A program made the translations under genes and the position numbers. Source: Dryocosmus kuriphilus (taxonomy: Eukaryota; Arthropoda; Insecta; Hymenoptera; Cynipidae). Taken from it: DNA of 64,000 bases. This document shows positions 42,365 to 53,571 of this stretch, in pieces. The DNA is taken from contig CM076193.1 of NCBI GenBank assembly GCA_038277395.1, positions 75,286,252 to 75,350,251 of the forward strand, given 5' to 3'. The notes below the pieces were generated by a model, which saw only the letters and a list, made by a program, of their open reading frames with translations, did not search any database and was not told where the DNA came from. Within the stretch, counting starts at the first letter, position 1. Every line of letters starts with the position of its first letter.

Positions 42365-44223
42365 ATAAAAGAAAATCGCATGAGTCTCATTAACACTGTG
42401 AACGAAGGGGGGGGGGGGGGGGGGGGGGGGGGGGTAGCGACAGGAAGAGCGTGCCAGACTCCAAAATCAGTGCTAAGCGAATAATTTCCTAACCCAAAAT
42501 TAGGCTCTAATAAAATCAGGATGATTATTCAATGTAGCGAAATTACATGATGAACAAATTAAGCAAGGTCAAAATAAAAGTGAGCCGGACTGGTAACATT
42601 GGTGTGATCGAAGGGGTACGATACATCTATAAATGGGACACATTCTGAAGCAATAAATAAAGGAGGTTAGAAGTTACCGTTACTTTAAAATTATTATTAC
42701 TTATGCAATTAAATTACTAAAATTGGGAACAATCAAATTTACATTTCTGAGGCACGAGGGTACACGGGGCGGGGGCTCACGGTTCGAGAGGCACGATATG
42801 GTGAGTCATGATGTGTCGTATGAAAGTAAATCTCGACCATAAAATCAGGTACGTTAAAGAAAAGGGTTCAGCACACGTCGGGGTTTACAAAAAGGGATAC
42901 ATGTGGGACTCAGCGATATAATATAAAATTACCAAGAATACAGGCAGAATCCACGCTTCGGCACTCCATGATTCGAATATAGTAGCAGTACATGGCAAGA
43001 AGGTCAAACGAGGAAAATACAGGGGACGACAAGTCAAAAATACACTTCGCTAAAAGAACTAAATAGTACGGCCAAGGAACCGAGAAGCTATTTCTGAAAT
43101 ATGGATACACTTGGCTGTACTATGGTAAAATATTCAGTCTTACCTTGCAATAAAAGCAGGGAAAAACAGAGCGTGAAACGGGACGAATTCTCAACGACGA
43201 CGTGACACTTCGGTGTACAGTAAGAGAGTATTCACAATTTAGTAATTCCTGAGCTCGACGGCGCGTGCCGGCTTGGCGAAAACAGGGGGGAACATAGGGT
43301 GATATGGTAGGGATAACGAACGTCCGAACGCACGAGAGTGAGAGAGACCACGCGGAACCCGCGCTCCTAATTGGTCTATTGACACGTTGCCTGTCCTTCT
43401 CTTCACGAAGTCTTCCATCCTTCCGATTCTGTCCTTCGGCAACCGCTGAGAATTTAGCCCTCTCCTTGTCTTTCGGAGAAGCCGTGGATCTCGAGAGTTG
43501 AAGGCCGGAGAAACGGCCAAACTGAGAAATGTATCCATTGTAGGTGTCACTGGACCTCGAAAATAATAAAATACAAAACAGCAATTCGTTCTACTTCTTA
43601 ATTTCAAAGAGAACTGACCAAATCATTCAACTCTAGTACTCTAGAGAGAACTACCAGAATCATTCCACTCTAACGTCTTAGAGGGAACTACCAAAATCAT
43701 TCAACCCTATTATTTCAGGGAGAACTACCCAAATAAATATTTGTAGCCTCACCCTTCCTCACTGGTACTGGTGCCTGGGTCTTGGAGGGTGATTCTACTC
43801 TGCAAGTCCTCAGCTGGAACTTGCCAAGCATATTGGACGGCGATAACTGCCTCCTTCCTTCTTCTTCAGCTGGAACTTTGCCTGGCATCTTAGAAGTTGA
43901 AGGTGACGTAGCGATAAATAAACCAAATATGAAGACATGCGTGAAGGTCTCCTGACTGATAAGAAGCCTCTCCGTATGGGAGGTGACGACGAATCCGTTT
44001 TTAAAGACGCAATGCGGAGGCTCTCAACTCAAAATTCGGGATTGTTTCGTGGGACCGGAGGTACCCAGGCGCATATAAACATAGAATGTGTGTCGAAAGA
44101 AATAATTAGAACAATTTATATGTAAATAAAAATATCAAGGAGTGCCGAATCTAATTAAGGGTACCGATCAAATGTTAGTTATAAAACGAAATTTGGGATA
44201 TGCAATAAAATTGCAACATCACA
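42365..44223. other. Remainder of the element 3 LTR, non-coding
   Basis: Contains the poly-G run at 42407-42434 and three near-repeats of about 40 bp at about 43605-43735 (GAGAACTACC-type blocks with ATCATTCAAC). No gene recognised. Confidence 0.5.
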
Positions 44224-47220
44224 ACTCCCTCCCCTGGGGGGGGGGGGGGGGGGGCCCGAACAGTTCTCAAACCGAGGCGGGAGACAACTATCCAAAAGAA
44301 ATCTACTTCGATATCAAAATGCATTATACGAAAGCTACAAAATTTTAAACTTTAAACTTTGCTCGAAAAAAGGGTAGAAGGTACAGACTGAAATTTTGCA
44401 TAGCCAGCCCTGCGAGAACATGTTTGATTAAGATATTTCACGAGATTCGGGACTCCTTGGCCAAATAAAGAGAGATTAAATAAAAGTCAAGCAATAGGAA
44501 AATATAAAGTAAAAATAAAATTAAACCGAGCGAGGTATATCAACTTAAGAAAAATGTGTATGCTGGGATCGGGTGCAAACAAGAATAAATACTACAGTGG
44601 TTCACGGGGAAATACATATAATCAGGAGCAATAAAAAAAGTAAAAAATAAAAGGTGTGAACATAATAAAATAATGAATGGTGTGATGAAATGGGATAACC
44701 TGATACAACAAATTTTACGTAGACGGAGTCGAAATTTACAATGAAATGGGATAGAAGGAAACTTAAATTACGACTTGAAATAAAATGAGGTTAGCTTTAT
44801 TACATGTAGTTTGGGAAAAGGAAGAGTGAAGAAAAAGGAACGGGAAGGGTGGTATGAAAGGTAAAAAAAAACATAGATGTAAAAAGGCGATAAGGCGGAA
44901 GGAAACGAAATGGTTTGATAAGGGAACTTGGAACGAGAGTCTGAAAATTGAGGGGAACTAAAAGTACGCAGAGAAGGATAAGGGATCAGTGTTGGTGCTT
45001 GGAACGATAGGGGCAAGAGTCTACGGTGTAGCCGGGTTCACCGCAGCGGCGACAAAAAGTGGACAGATGGGCCTTCGAGGGGCAGGAGGAGTAGCAATGG
45101 CCCGATCTCCTGCAGTTCCAGCAGTTCGATCTCGACGTATCCTCCAAAAAATCCAGCGTCTGGCGATCCACGTCTAGAGGTCGTTCGACCCTTAGCCCCA
45201 GAAGGGAAGGGATTTCCTGGGGTTCAGGAGTAGGTGCTAGCGAGGTGGACTGTGGGGACGGTGGAGGGATGCGAAATTAATATGATTTTTGAAAGCAAAA
45301 TATAACAGTCAATATGGGATCGAGAACGAAATTTTATAAATCAATCATGATCATTGGTAGAGGGGGTCAAAGCGATATTTTAAAAGAGGGTGGGTAATTA
45401 AGACTGACCCCAAAAGAATTAGTAATTCAAAATGTGATAATTGGTGCGAGATCGGACAGAAAATATTTTAAAATCGAATGTGATAACGGATAAAGGGCCG
45501 CAGATAATATTTTAAAATAAGGAAGAATGATTAAATCACACTCAAAAGTGATATTTTCAAATTAGATCTGAAAGTGAGTACGAAATTAAAAATAATATTC
45601 TAGAATCCCAATAGACAATTATTACCGAATTGTAAACAAAATTTAAATGTCAAACATGATAATTATTTAAGGGTCGAGGACAATGATTTAAAATAAGGTG
45701 GATAGTTAATGCAGAATCGAAAATAATATTATAAATGAATTGCTTATACAGTTGAACAATTAAATCATCAGCAGAACTAAAACTCTAATCAAAAACAATT
45801 ATCAATCATTACTCACCTAGCAGTCTATCAGAAACCAGCCCCAAATTCACAACTAAATACTTCAATTAATCAAATTAAGTTACTAATCAAATTAACCACC
45901 GACAATTATCCGACTAATAATCAATCACAATTTAAATTAAAGTGATAGTCAGATACTTCAACTAATTGAACCAATCTACCAATCAAATTAACTGCCGACA
46001 ATTATCCAACCAATAATTAACTATAATTTAAATCAAAGTAATAATCAGGAACCTCAATCGATTGAACCAGACCACAAATTATAACAACTATGAATTATTA
46101 TTCAATTCAGCCGCTACAACTCCATACATAATGTACAATCATTCAATTAATCAAGTCAAATCCACAATAAAATACTTCAGATAATTAAGTTAATTGATCT
46201 AAATGCAACCAAATCAATCAAAATTAAAACTTTCTATTCTTGTGAAAATCTATCAATAAATAAAGTCAATCAATCCTATCTTTAATTTTTTTTTTCAACT
46301 GAATTTAAAAGAAACAGCAATATAAATTGTAAAGTTTTATAATAAATAAAAAAAATGATTGAATTAGAATAATGTTTTCATGTAAAAGGTGGTTGTTGCT
46401 GAGGGATCTAAATTAATGGAAAAAAACGAATATGGTCAGGGACGAGGAATCAAAATTAATGCTTCAAATCTAGATGATAATTGGTGTAATATTGAAACTA
46501 AAATTTTGAAATTAAATGTGGCAATCAATGAAGACAGGAAATAATAATTCAAACAATTGATCAATCAAACCATTAACTAAATGAAGCTATTAATTAAAAA
46601 CACTTATAAATTACTGTTTAATTAATAATCCTTAAATTAGACTAATAATCACATATTTCAATTATCCCAATTAACCGACTCGCATGAAATTAAATTTACC
46701 TAATTAAAAAATGTTTATCCCTATGACAGCCTACAATTGAGCAAAATAGTTATTACCCATTGCAATTCTCGCGAAATCGAAAATAATCAAAGTAGTGATA
46801 AAATTTATACAACTTTTATACTAAATAAAGGAATGATTCGGTAATATTTTCAAGTAGACTAGGGTAATCATAAATAATACAAATTAATAGTTTAGAAATC
46901 AAGTAAGAAAGTGACATCTTGAATTCAAATATGATAACAATGACTCATTGAGAGTTACTTGTAAAGCCAAACACGTGGTAGATAAAGGTTCGCGATAAGG
47001 GGGTTAATTAGTGTATGATTGGAAATAATACTTTCACTCAAGCATGTGACTGATAAAGGTTCGAAAAAAGGAATTTAAGATAAGGAGGATAATTACCGTC
47101 GGATCGGAAATAATATTTTGAAATTAGTGTGGCAACCGTATAGGATCGAAAGTCGTATTCCTTTGAATCAACCATAACAACTGATAGGGGTCGCAAACAA
47201 TGTTTTCAAAACCGGACGAG
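44224..47220 (-). other. Internal region of element 3, left part
   Basis: Starts with a probable polypurine tract and a poly-G run (44237-44254). Apart from the gag zinc-knuckle piece at 44986-45171 it is AT-rich and built from degenerate units of about 45-55 bp around GATAATTAAAATCGGATCGA and AATAATATTTTAAAATC (clear at 45290-45600 and 46880-47200). The middle (45780-46280) is rich in ATCAATTAATCAAATTAA-type phrases. Element 2 interrupts it at 47221. Confidence 0.7.
44986..45171 (-). pseudogene. gag: gag C-terminus of element 3 with two CCHC zinc knuckles
   Basis: Minus-strand frame with CWNCRRSGHCYSSC (C-x2-C-x4-H-x4-C) and CRRCGEPGYTVDSC, in which the expected His is a Tyr. These are nucleic-acid-binding knuckles of a retroviral-type gag, located far from the gag N-terminus because of the non-coding repeats and the element 2 insertion. 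Followed on the minus strand by noncoding DNA, so nothing like pol follows. Confidence 0.72.
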
Positions 47221-48964
47221 ACATCCTCAAATTTTCAATTTGTAAAATTTTAAAATTTTCAATATAACACATGATAACAGTTAATTTCAATTACTGCATT
47301 ACCACGACACTCGGTCGAGCGAATGCTGACTAGACTCGCTCGAGCATGTGTCGACTTATGATGAATGCACGGTGGCAGATAAAGTAGTAAACTCAAGCAC
47401 AAGCAAAGTGAGTTACAATACGCAGAGAATTCATAGGTAATGCTGGCAAGTCGGTAATGATAAAGTTATCTTAGCACCAAGACACAATTAACTGGTATCA
47501 TTGAATTTTCTAACGCTATAGATTACCAATTCAACCACAATAAGGCATTAATTACTAAGAAACTCAATGAACTATTAATATCATCAATGTACAACTAAGT
47601 ATCGATAACTATTGTGTAAGTTTAAGATTCGAAAGGGTAATAGAGAAGGGCTTCGAAGATCGAATCAACTGCAGAACAATCAATAATCAATATAGTATCA
47701 ATCAATATATAATCGGTAATCAATCAATAATCAACTCAAATCAGTCTGACCTCATTGGAAGGACTACATTCACTAAAGATATCGAATAGTATTAAGAATA
47801 GAATTGCATTAACCCTGTTTTGATACCAGAGGACAATGTTTTCCAATGTACTATAGATATGGAAGGGTAATAAGCAGAACGTACGTGCCATTATGCAGAT
47901 TTGCGAGCGTACGTGCCATTATGCAGATTTGCGAGCGGACGTGACATTATGCAGATTTGCAAAGATCCCCTCTCAACAAGGGGATGGGTCTCCTATAAGA
48001 ACCCCGTTCGATGAGGTATCGAGGTCTTTGCGTTCCGAAAAGTTACATTGTACACGTCGTTCTCCGTGATCAGTTAAATAACCTCAAGTAACTAGTAATC
48101 ACTTTGTAAAAGTAGTCCTCTGTGATCAGTTAAACAACCTCAGGTAGCAAGAGAAAGTAGTCAACTATTAAGTATTTCTTCTTGTGAATGTAGCCCTCTG
48201 AGATCAGTTAAATAACCTCAAGTAACAAGTGGTTATCTTGTAAAAGTAGTCCTCTGTGATCGGATAAATAACTTCAAGTTACAATTAATTTTCTAGTAGT
48301 GAACACAGTCCCTTTGATTTCGGCTAAGAATCAAAGTAAAGTCTACTTCGGGTTAAAACTAAAGTGTATATATATATCCGAAAAAGAACTTACGAGTGGA
48401 TTCGATCTGTCGAAGTACGTTCGTGTATCGCTCGATCAGTGAAAGGAAGAGATACTTCGATTACGGTTCTCTCCCCTCTCACTCTAGCCAAACTGCCCCT
48501 GTGAATTGGTCTCGCCGTTGCCAAGTTCGGAATAGGGATACAAGCGACGAACAAACTACCCCTGTGAATTGGTCTCGCCGTTGCCAAGTTCGAAATAGGG
48601 ATACAAGCGACGAACAAACTACCCCTGTGAACTGCCCTCGTCGTTGTCAGCTCGGAATATAGGGACAAAAGCGACGAAACAACTTTCTCTCGCCCTTTTG
48701 AACAAAAAGGTAAATTTTAAGTAACAACAATATATCTGTTCTCATCTTTATTCTCTTTCTACTTAATTGTAATAAACGCATTTTACTCTATATATCTGTG
48801 TACTACTTTCATTTATAATTACACGATCCGCATAGGGTTGACAAGTGACAACGATCCCACACAAATAATTGGTCAGGACTTACCATCCTGACAATAATCA
48901 GCGATACAAGCCTCTTCTACTTTTCCATTTCCATACTACCTTTGCCTTAACTCGGGACGTAACA
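47221..48964 (+). repeat. 5' LTR of element 2
   Basis: Starts ACATCCTCAAATTTTC (lacking the TGTC present in the 3' copy) and ends GACGTAACA. Contains a 28-bp array with TACGTG at 47882 and 47910 and GACGTG at 47938, TATAAG at 47995, three copies of a roughly 62-bp unit at about 48495-48665 (CCCCTGTGAATTGGTCTCGC core), AATAAA at 48771. Confidence 0.9.
47882..48000 (+). promoter_or_regulatory. Element 2 U3: 28-bp (T/G)ACGTG array plus TATA box
   Basis: TACGTG boxes at 47882 and 47910 and GACGTG at 47938, exactly 28 bp apart, lie 52 bp upstream of CCTATAAGAA (47993-48002). The rest of each unit (CCATTATGCAGATTTGCGAG) is unlike the unit in element 1, but period and box are the same. In the 3' LTR the array has four units (60893, 60921, 60949, 60977). 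Confidence 0.6.
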
Positions 48965-48972
48965 GCTGATTT

Positions 48973-48990
48973 TGGTGGCAGCGGTGGGAT
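48973..48990 (+). promoter_or_regulatory. Primer-binding site of element 2, tRNA-Leu
   Basis: TGGTGGCAGCGGTGGGAT, the same tRNA-Leu 3' complement as in element 1, 8 bases after the LTR. Confidence 0.85.
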
Positions 48991-50124
48991 GTCACTTTTG
49001 TAATTGTAAATTTTAAATTTACATCAAAAATTAAATTTCGAAAACCTAAATTCAGTGTTGAAAACAAAATTTAAATTCAGTGTACTTTTAAGATAGAAAA
49101 TCTGTACAAGCACTCGAGAGTATCAGTCTTTTTTGGGTTCGTTGCACGGCCACCTTCGGGGTAAAGCAAAGTTCGAGGTGCTTTTAGGCGTTGGCATACT
49201 TCGCGTGTTCGCAAGCCCTACCATCGTCAATAAACCTACGATTCATCCTGATTTAACCTTGTATGTACTCTTTTTAGCAAGATTGTACAAGTGAAGGATT
49301 TAAAACAATGAAAAATTCATATTGTAACGCTACGCAAACTTAAAATAATATCGCCGAGTCGTCAAAAAGAAACTGAAGCATTTAAGTCACCGCGCGATAG
49401 AGTCATATCTCGCGTCAAAGGCAGCATAAGTTCTCTGCAGACAGTGCATCGGAAAGACTAAGTTCCGTGCAGGCACACGCATCGTGTCTGACTCTGTTAG
49501 GTTACATCACTGAAAGAGTTACGCGCTCTATTCAAGTCACTGCACTACACGAGAGAACGAACTTGAGGCTGACCATATTCGCTTATACCACTTCAGGTTC
49601 ACCGCACTCTCGCATGAAGAACGCGCGAGTCTAACCAAGCGCGGCCTGATCTACTGAAAGTCGCGTTTGATGCACTTTAGTAACGTTCTCTTTATTCAAA
49701 TCACTTACGTTTATTTCATATCAACATATTCTAAAATCTGTTAACGAACTAAGTGTTTTAATGAAAAATATATTACATCACGAAATTCTTTCGCATAAGA
49801 CATTAAAATTAGAAGTATAAAACAAGCTTAATTCAAAGATTCAACAATTCTAAATCCAGAATCAAGCGTCTATCTGCAGCGCAACTAGTAAAGTAGCCTG
49901 TAGGTAGCATACTTGACAAGGTCACTGCGTGTTACCAGTGAAACGTGACTCACGCTAGTAAAGCGGCGTTCCACTTGTAACACAAATAGAACTCAATCTT
50001 TGGTTCACATAACCAATAGAATCATTTTATAAAATCAAATATCACAAAGTTTAAAATTGCTCATATCCGAGTTTTAAGCACAAAAGTTCATTTTAATTAT
50101 CAGTAAAACAAAATTTCATCAAAA
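48991..50124 (+). other. Leader of element 2
   Basis: Non-coding leader before gag. It contains a block of about 150 bp richer in G+C (about 49105-49255, with GTTCGTTGCACGGCCACC) that has no counterpart at the same place in the leader of element 1, so it may be a small insertion. The remainder matches element 1 in phrases such as CTTGTATGTACTC. Confidence 0.5.
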
Positions 50125-51228
50125 ATGCCTAATGAAACAACTTTCGGAGGCGATGTTTCTCGTACCCTCAATGACGCTATGATCACGTCTATCGCGGAAT
50201 GTTTCGCACTACAACAAGGAGTAATGAACATTCCCACATATGACGGAAAGAACATGCCCGTTAGGGATTTTATTCAGGATATAGTGAATGGAGAATCAAG
50301 TGTACCACCCGATTGCGAAAAACAATATATAAAAGCGGTTTTAGCTAGGCTGAAGGGTGTTGCTAGGGACAGTACCCATGGAAAAACGTTTAATAGTATC
50401 GACGAATTGATCAAACATTTAAAGCAGCGCTTTGCTCCGCGAAAATCGTATTCTTGGTATACACATGAAATCTCTACCATCCGAATGCACCGAGATGAAA
50501 ATGTCAGTGAATTCTTTGATCGAGTAGTATTATTGAGATCAGGAGCTCAAGCAGCTCTCGAAGACAAATATGAAAATGTGGGTCAATTTTTAGCCCCATT
50601 AAACGACTGTGCTCTCGAAGCATTTAAGCGTGGGTTGCCGGATAGTATATCAGGCCTGGTTGAGGCACGTAATCCAAAAGATTTAGAAACAGCACTAAAA
50701 GTTGCGCTTGAATATGAATCTAGACATCAATTGCACACTCAAATGCCGACTAGCTTTTACCGCGATTCACGATATCAACAACCATATTATCCAGGATCAC
50801 GAGATCGTAGCTCCAGTCCGCATGTTCGTTTTGCGACTTCCCCAGACTCATATAAAGCTCCGGATTCGATACAACATATTACCGGAGTAGCAAAACGTCC
50901 GTACTCCCCAGGACTCTCTAATCATCCAAATAATTACGATCCTCCCTATCAACAACCCCGTACGCCCTACAATCAATACCAAAATTATTTAAATGAACGC
51001 TCGAGAAATGCAGAATATTCCTATCAGAATAATTCTCGAGGAGGAGTCAGCACTCCACCACGATCTCAGTCACCTGCTCCTCAACATAGAGAAAATTTAA
51101 GCTACAACTCTACTCGCCGAGCCGACGCAACGACGGATACAGAGAATTCAGGGCGTCAAACGAGCGTAAAAATTTTGAAAAGGCGCGACAAATCTACCAT
51201 GCCAAGCTCTGTCGAGAATCCCCAGTAG
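50125..51228 (+). CDS. gag: gag of element 2
   Basis: Intact 367-residue frame starting MPNETTFGGDVSR. Residues about 35-200 form the capsid-like core (NIPTYDGKNMPVRDF, SVPPDCEKQYIKAVLARLK, RMHRDENVSEFFDRVV, LNDCALEAFKRGLPD). The C-terminal third is rich in Tyr, Pro, Ser, Asn and Arg (YRDSRYQQPYY, STPPRSQSPAP) and has no CCHC knuckle, as in errantivirus-type gags where RNA binding is by basic residues. The pol frame lies in -1 and already opens upstream of the gag stop, the usual arrangement for -1 frameshifting. Confidence 0.92.
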   Translation: MPNETTFGGDVSRTLNDAMITSIAECFALQQGVMNIPTYDGKNMPVRDFIQDIVNGESSVPPDCEKQYIKAVLARLKGVARDSTHGKTFNSIDELIKHLKQRFAPRKSYSWYTHEISTIRMHRDENVSEFFDRVVLLRSGAQAALEDKYENVGQFLAPLNDCALEAFKRGLPDSISGLVEARNPKDLETALKVALEYESRHQLHTQMPTSFYRDSRYQQPYYPGSRDRSSSPHVRFATSPDSYKAPDSIQHITGVAKRPYSPGLSNHPNNYDPPYQQPRTPYNQYQNYLNERSRNAEYSYQNNSRGGVSTPPRSQSPAPQHRENLSYNSTRRADATTDTENSGRQTSVKILKRRDKSTMPSSVENPQ

Positions 51229-53570
51229 TAGAATTCTCATCCCCTGATTTTTCAAAACCTAATACCTCATTCTTGATTGATACCGGAGCCGATGTCAATA
51301 TAATAAAACTAGATTCCTTAGAAGAGGACTTGATGGTTAATGAAGAGGAATCTGTAGAAATCACAGGTATAACTCATGTGAGGATATCTACTATAGGTAC
51401 GGTAAAAGTAGTCATAGAAGATTCTGTGGTTACATTTCACGTAGTATCATCGGACTTTCCCATAAACGTGGATGGAATCATAGGCCGCGAATATCTTCGC
51501 CAAGAGAGGGTTGAGATTTCTTTTTGGCACAATACAATAGTCATTCACTCTAGACCAACAAAGCCTATCCCTTTTATCGACATGGAATCAAAGAACGCAC
51601 AAGAGCTTATAGAGGATTATAAAGGAACAGGAAAAGGAACGGTTAAAATCAAGGCTAGAACTAAACAAGTAATCCCGGTGCGCATCATAAATAAAGATAT
51701 GAAGGAAGGGTACCTACCCTTGATAAATACTAGGGAAGGACTATTAATAGGAGAAGCTGTGGTCTCGAATTCCAATGGAGTTAGCCATGTCTATGCGATT
51801 AACACCACCGAAGAAGACCTTGAAGTGGAAATAGATCCGCAGCAACTCATCCCTTTTGAATATCATAAGCTACCAGGAGACAAGGACGCAGAATCAACTG
51901 ATGAAGATCACACACCACCCGAAAAATAAAATACATCCTACGCACTTAGTCCATCATAGGATACATGTAAAGGATGACATTCCCGTTCATGTCCGTCCTT
52001 ATCGGTTTTCCCCTTCACAAAAGGAGGAAGGAAAACTTGTGCTAGACAAAATGCTCACTGAAGGGGCAATAGGACATGCCAACTCCCCTTACAACTCTCC
52101 CATGTTAATAATTCCAAAGAAGTTGGATCATACTGGAAAAAGGAAATATAGGATAGTGATAGACTATCGACTTTTGAATGAAAAAAACAATCGGCGATGC
52201 GTATCCACTGCCAAATATATCCGAAATTTTGGATCATTTAGGAAAGGCACAATACTTCACAGTTTTTGATTTGGCGAGCGGATTTCACCAAATAGAATTA
52301 GATCCTAGAGATAGACCGAAAACTGCCTCCTCCTTCTTAAATGGACACTATGAATACATCAGAATGCCTATGGGGTTGAAATCATCCCCTGCAACCTTCC
52401 AACGATTAATGGACCAAGTGCTTTTGGGATTGCAGGGTGAGGAGTTGTTCATTTACCTGGACGATATAGTGGTTTACGCCGAAACCCTTGAAGATCATGA
52501 GAAAAAGGTAAGACGCCTTCTCAACCGACTAAGAGAAGCCAACCTTTCATTACAACCCGACAAATGCGAATTCCTTTTCAAGGAAATAACTTATTTGGGA
52601 CATATCATCAGTGAAGAAGGAGTGAAGCCTGATCCTAAAAAGATTGAGGCAGTTGAAAAATTCCCTAAACCCAAAAATCCTAAGAATATAAAACAATTTC
52701 TAGGATTAGTAGGATATTATCGGAAATTCATCAAGGACTTCGCGGCTAGATCGAAACCTCTAACAAACCTATTGAAGAAAGAAACACCTTTCGAGTGGAG
52801 TGATGAAGCGGAAGAAAGTTTTCAAGATTTAAGGCAGGCCTTATGCGAAGGTCCTATTCTACAATACCCAGATTACAATAAACCTTTTACTATAACTACT
52901 GACGCCTCTGGATATGCAGTTGGTGTAGTACTGAGCCAAGAAAAGGATGGGATAGATCTTCCAATTTCATATTTCTCCCACGTCTTGAACAATGCAGAGT
53001 GCAACTATTCCACTACGGAAAAGGAGTGTTTAGCCGTTCTATATGCAGTACACCAGTATCGTCCATACATCTATGGAAGAGAATTCACACTGGTTAGCGA
53101 CCATGAACCTTTAAGGTGGATAGATACAGTGAAGGATCCTGGTCAAAGACTGATCCGATGGCGATTAAAATTAAGAGACTCTGAGTATACTTTTAAGTAC
53201 AAGCCTGGGAAATTAAACACCAATGCCGATGCGCTTTCCCGGAATCCTATAGTGGAAAATCCGTCAGACGAATGTATAATCAAGAAAAATGAGGGCTCAC
53301 CCAGATTGCTTCCAATGCGTACTCAACAAGTTAGTGAAAAGGTGCCAACTAAGATCAATCAGAAAATAAATAAACCCACAATAATTGCAACAAAAAAGAC
53401 TCTAGCTAAAGACCCTGCTTCTAAACCATCCACTTCAGGAATATTAAAATCAAGAATTCCCAAGTTTCATTTAGAAAGCCAAACACAGTCTTCATCTAGT
53501 GAGTCAACCAGCAACTTGAATCAAAGCACTATAAGTAAACGACTACTCCGTCGGAGAATGGAAGAATAAA
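51175..53570 (+). pseudogene. pol: pol of element 2, part 1: protease, reverse transcriptase, RNase H
   Basis: Aspartic protease with DTGAD near 51280 and a GIIGREYL flap-end near 51476. The frame closes at 51927-51929; compared with element 1 about 115 bp (near 51930) are missing just before the RT, so the enzyme is damaged. RT motifs: HVRPYRFSPSQ (51990), RIVIDYRLLNEK (52150), FDLASGFHQIELDP (52267), MPMGLKSSPATFQRL (52360), LFIYLDDIVVYA (52447, catalytic DD), YLGHIISEEG (52590). RNase H: ITTDASGYAVGVVLSQ (52890), TTEKECLAVLYAVHQYRPYIYG, LVSDHEPLRW, NADALSRNP (53223). A one-base insertion in an A7 run at 52182-52188 shifts the frame. Open to 53569. Confidence 0.92.
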
Positions 53571-53571
53571 A

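Larger units (their letters stand above)
40379..44223 (-). repeat. Left (3') LTR of element 3, about 2.5 kb without the mariner
   Basis: The left border at 40379 (TGTGACATG) is fixed by the break in element 1 pol. The right border at 44223 (CATCACA) is inferred: on the minus strand it would start TGTGATG directly after a purine tract, AGGGGAGGGAGT, a fit for a polypurine tract. No coding region. It contains a 28-bp poly-G run (42407-42434) and the mariner insertion. Frames near 43120-43607 are not supported. Confidence 0.65.

Noticed and set aside
43120..43607. Two overlapping minus-strand frames of 122-154 codons
   Set aside because: They lie in the LTR of element 3, in different frames, with no motif; probably chance in a G+C-richer patch.
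48390..48668. Repetitive frames on both strands in the 5' LTR of element 2 (and 61403-61895 in the 3' LTR)
   Set aside because: Artefacts of the 62-bp tandem unit; unit number differs between the LTRs.
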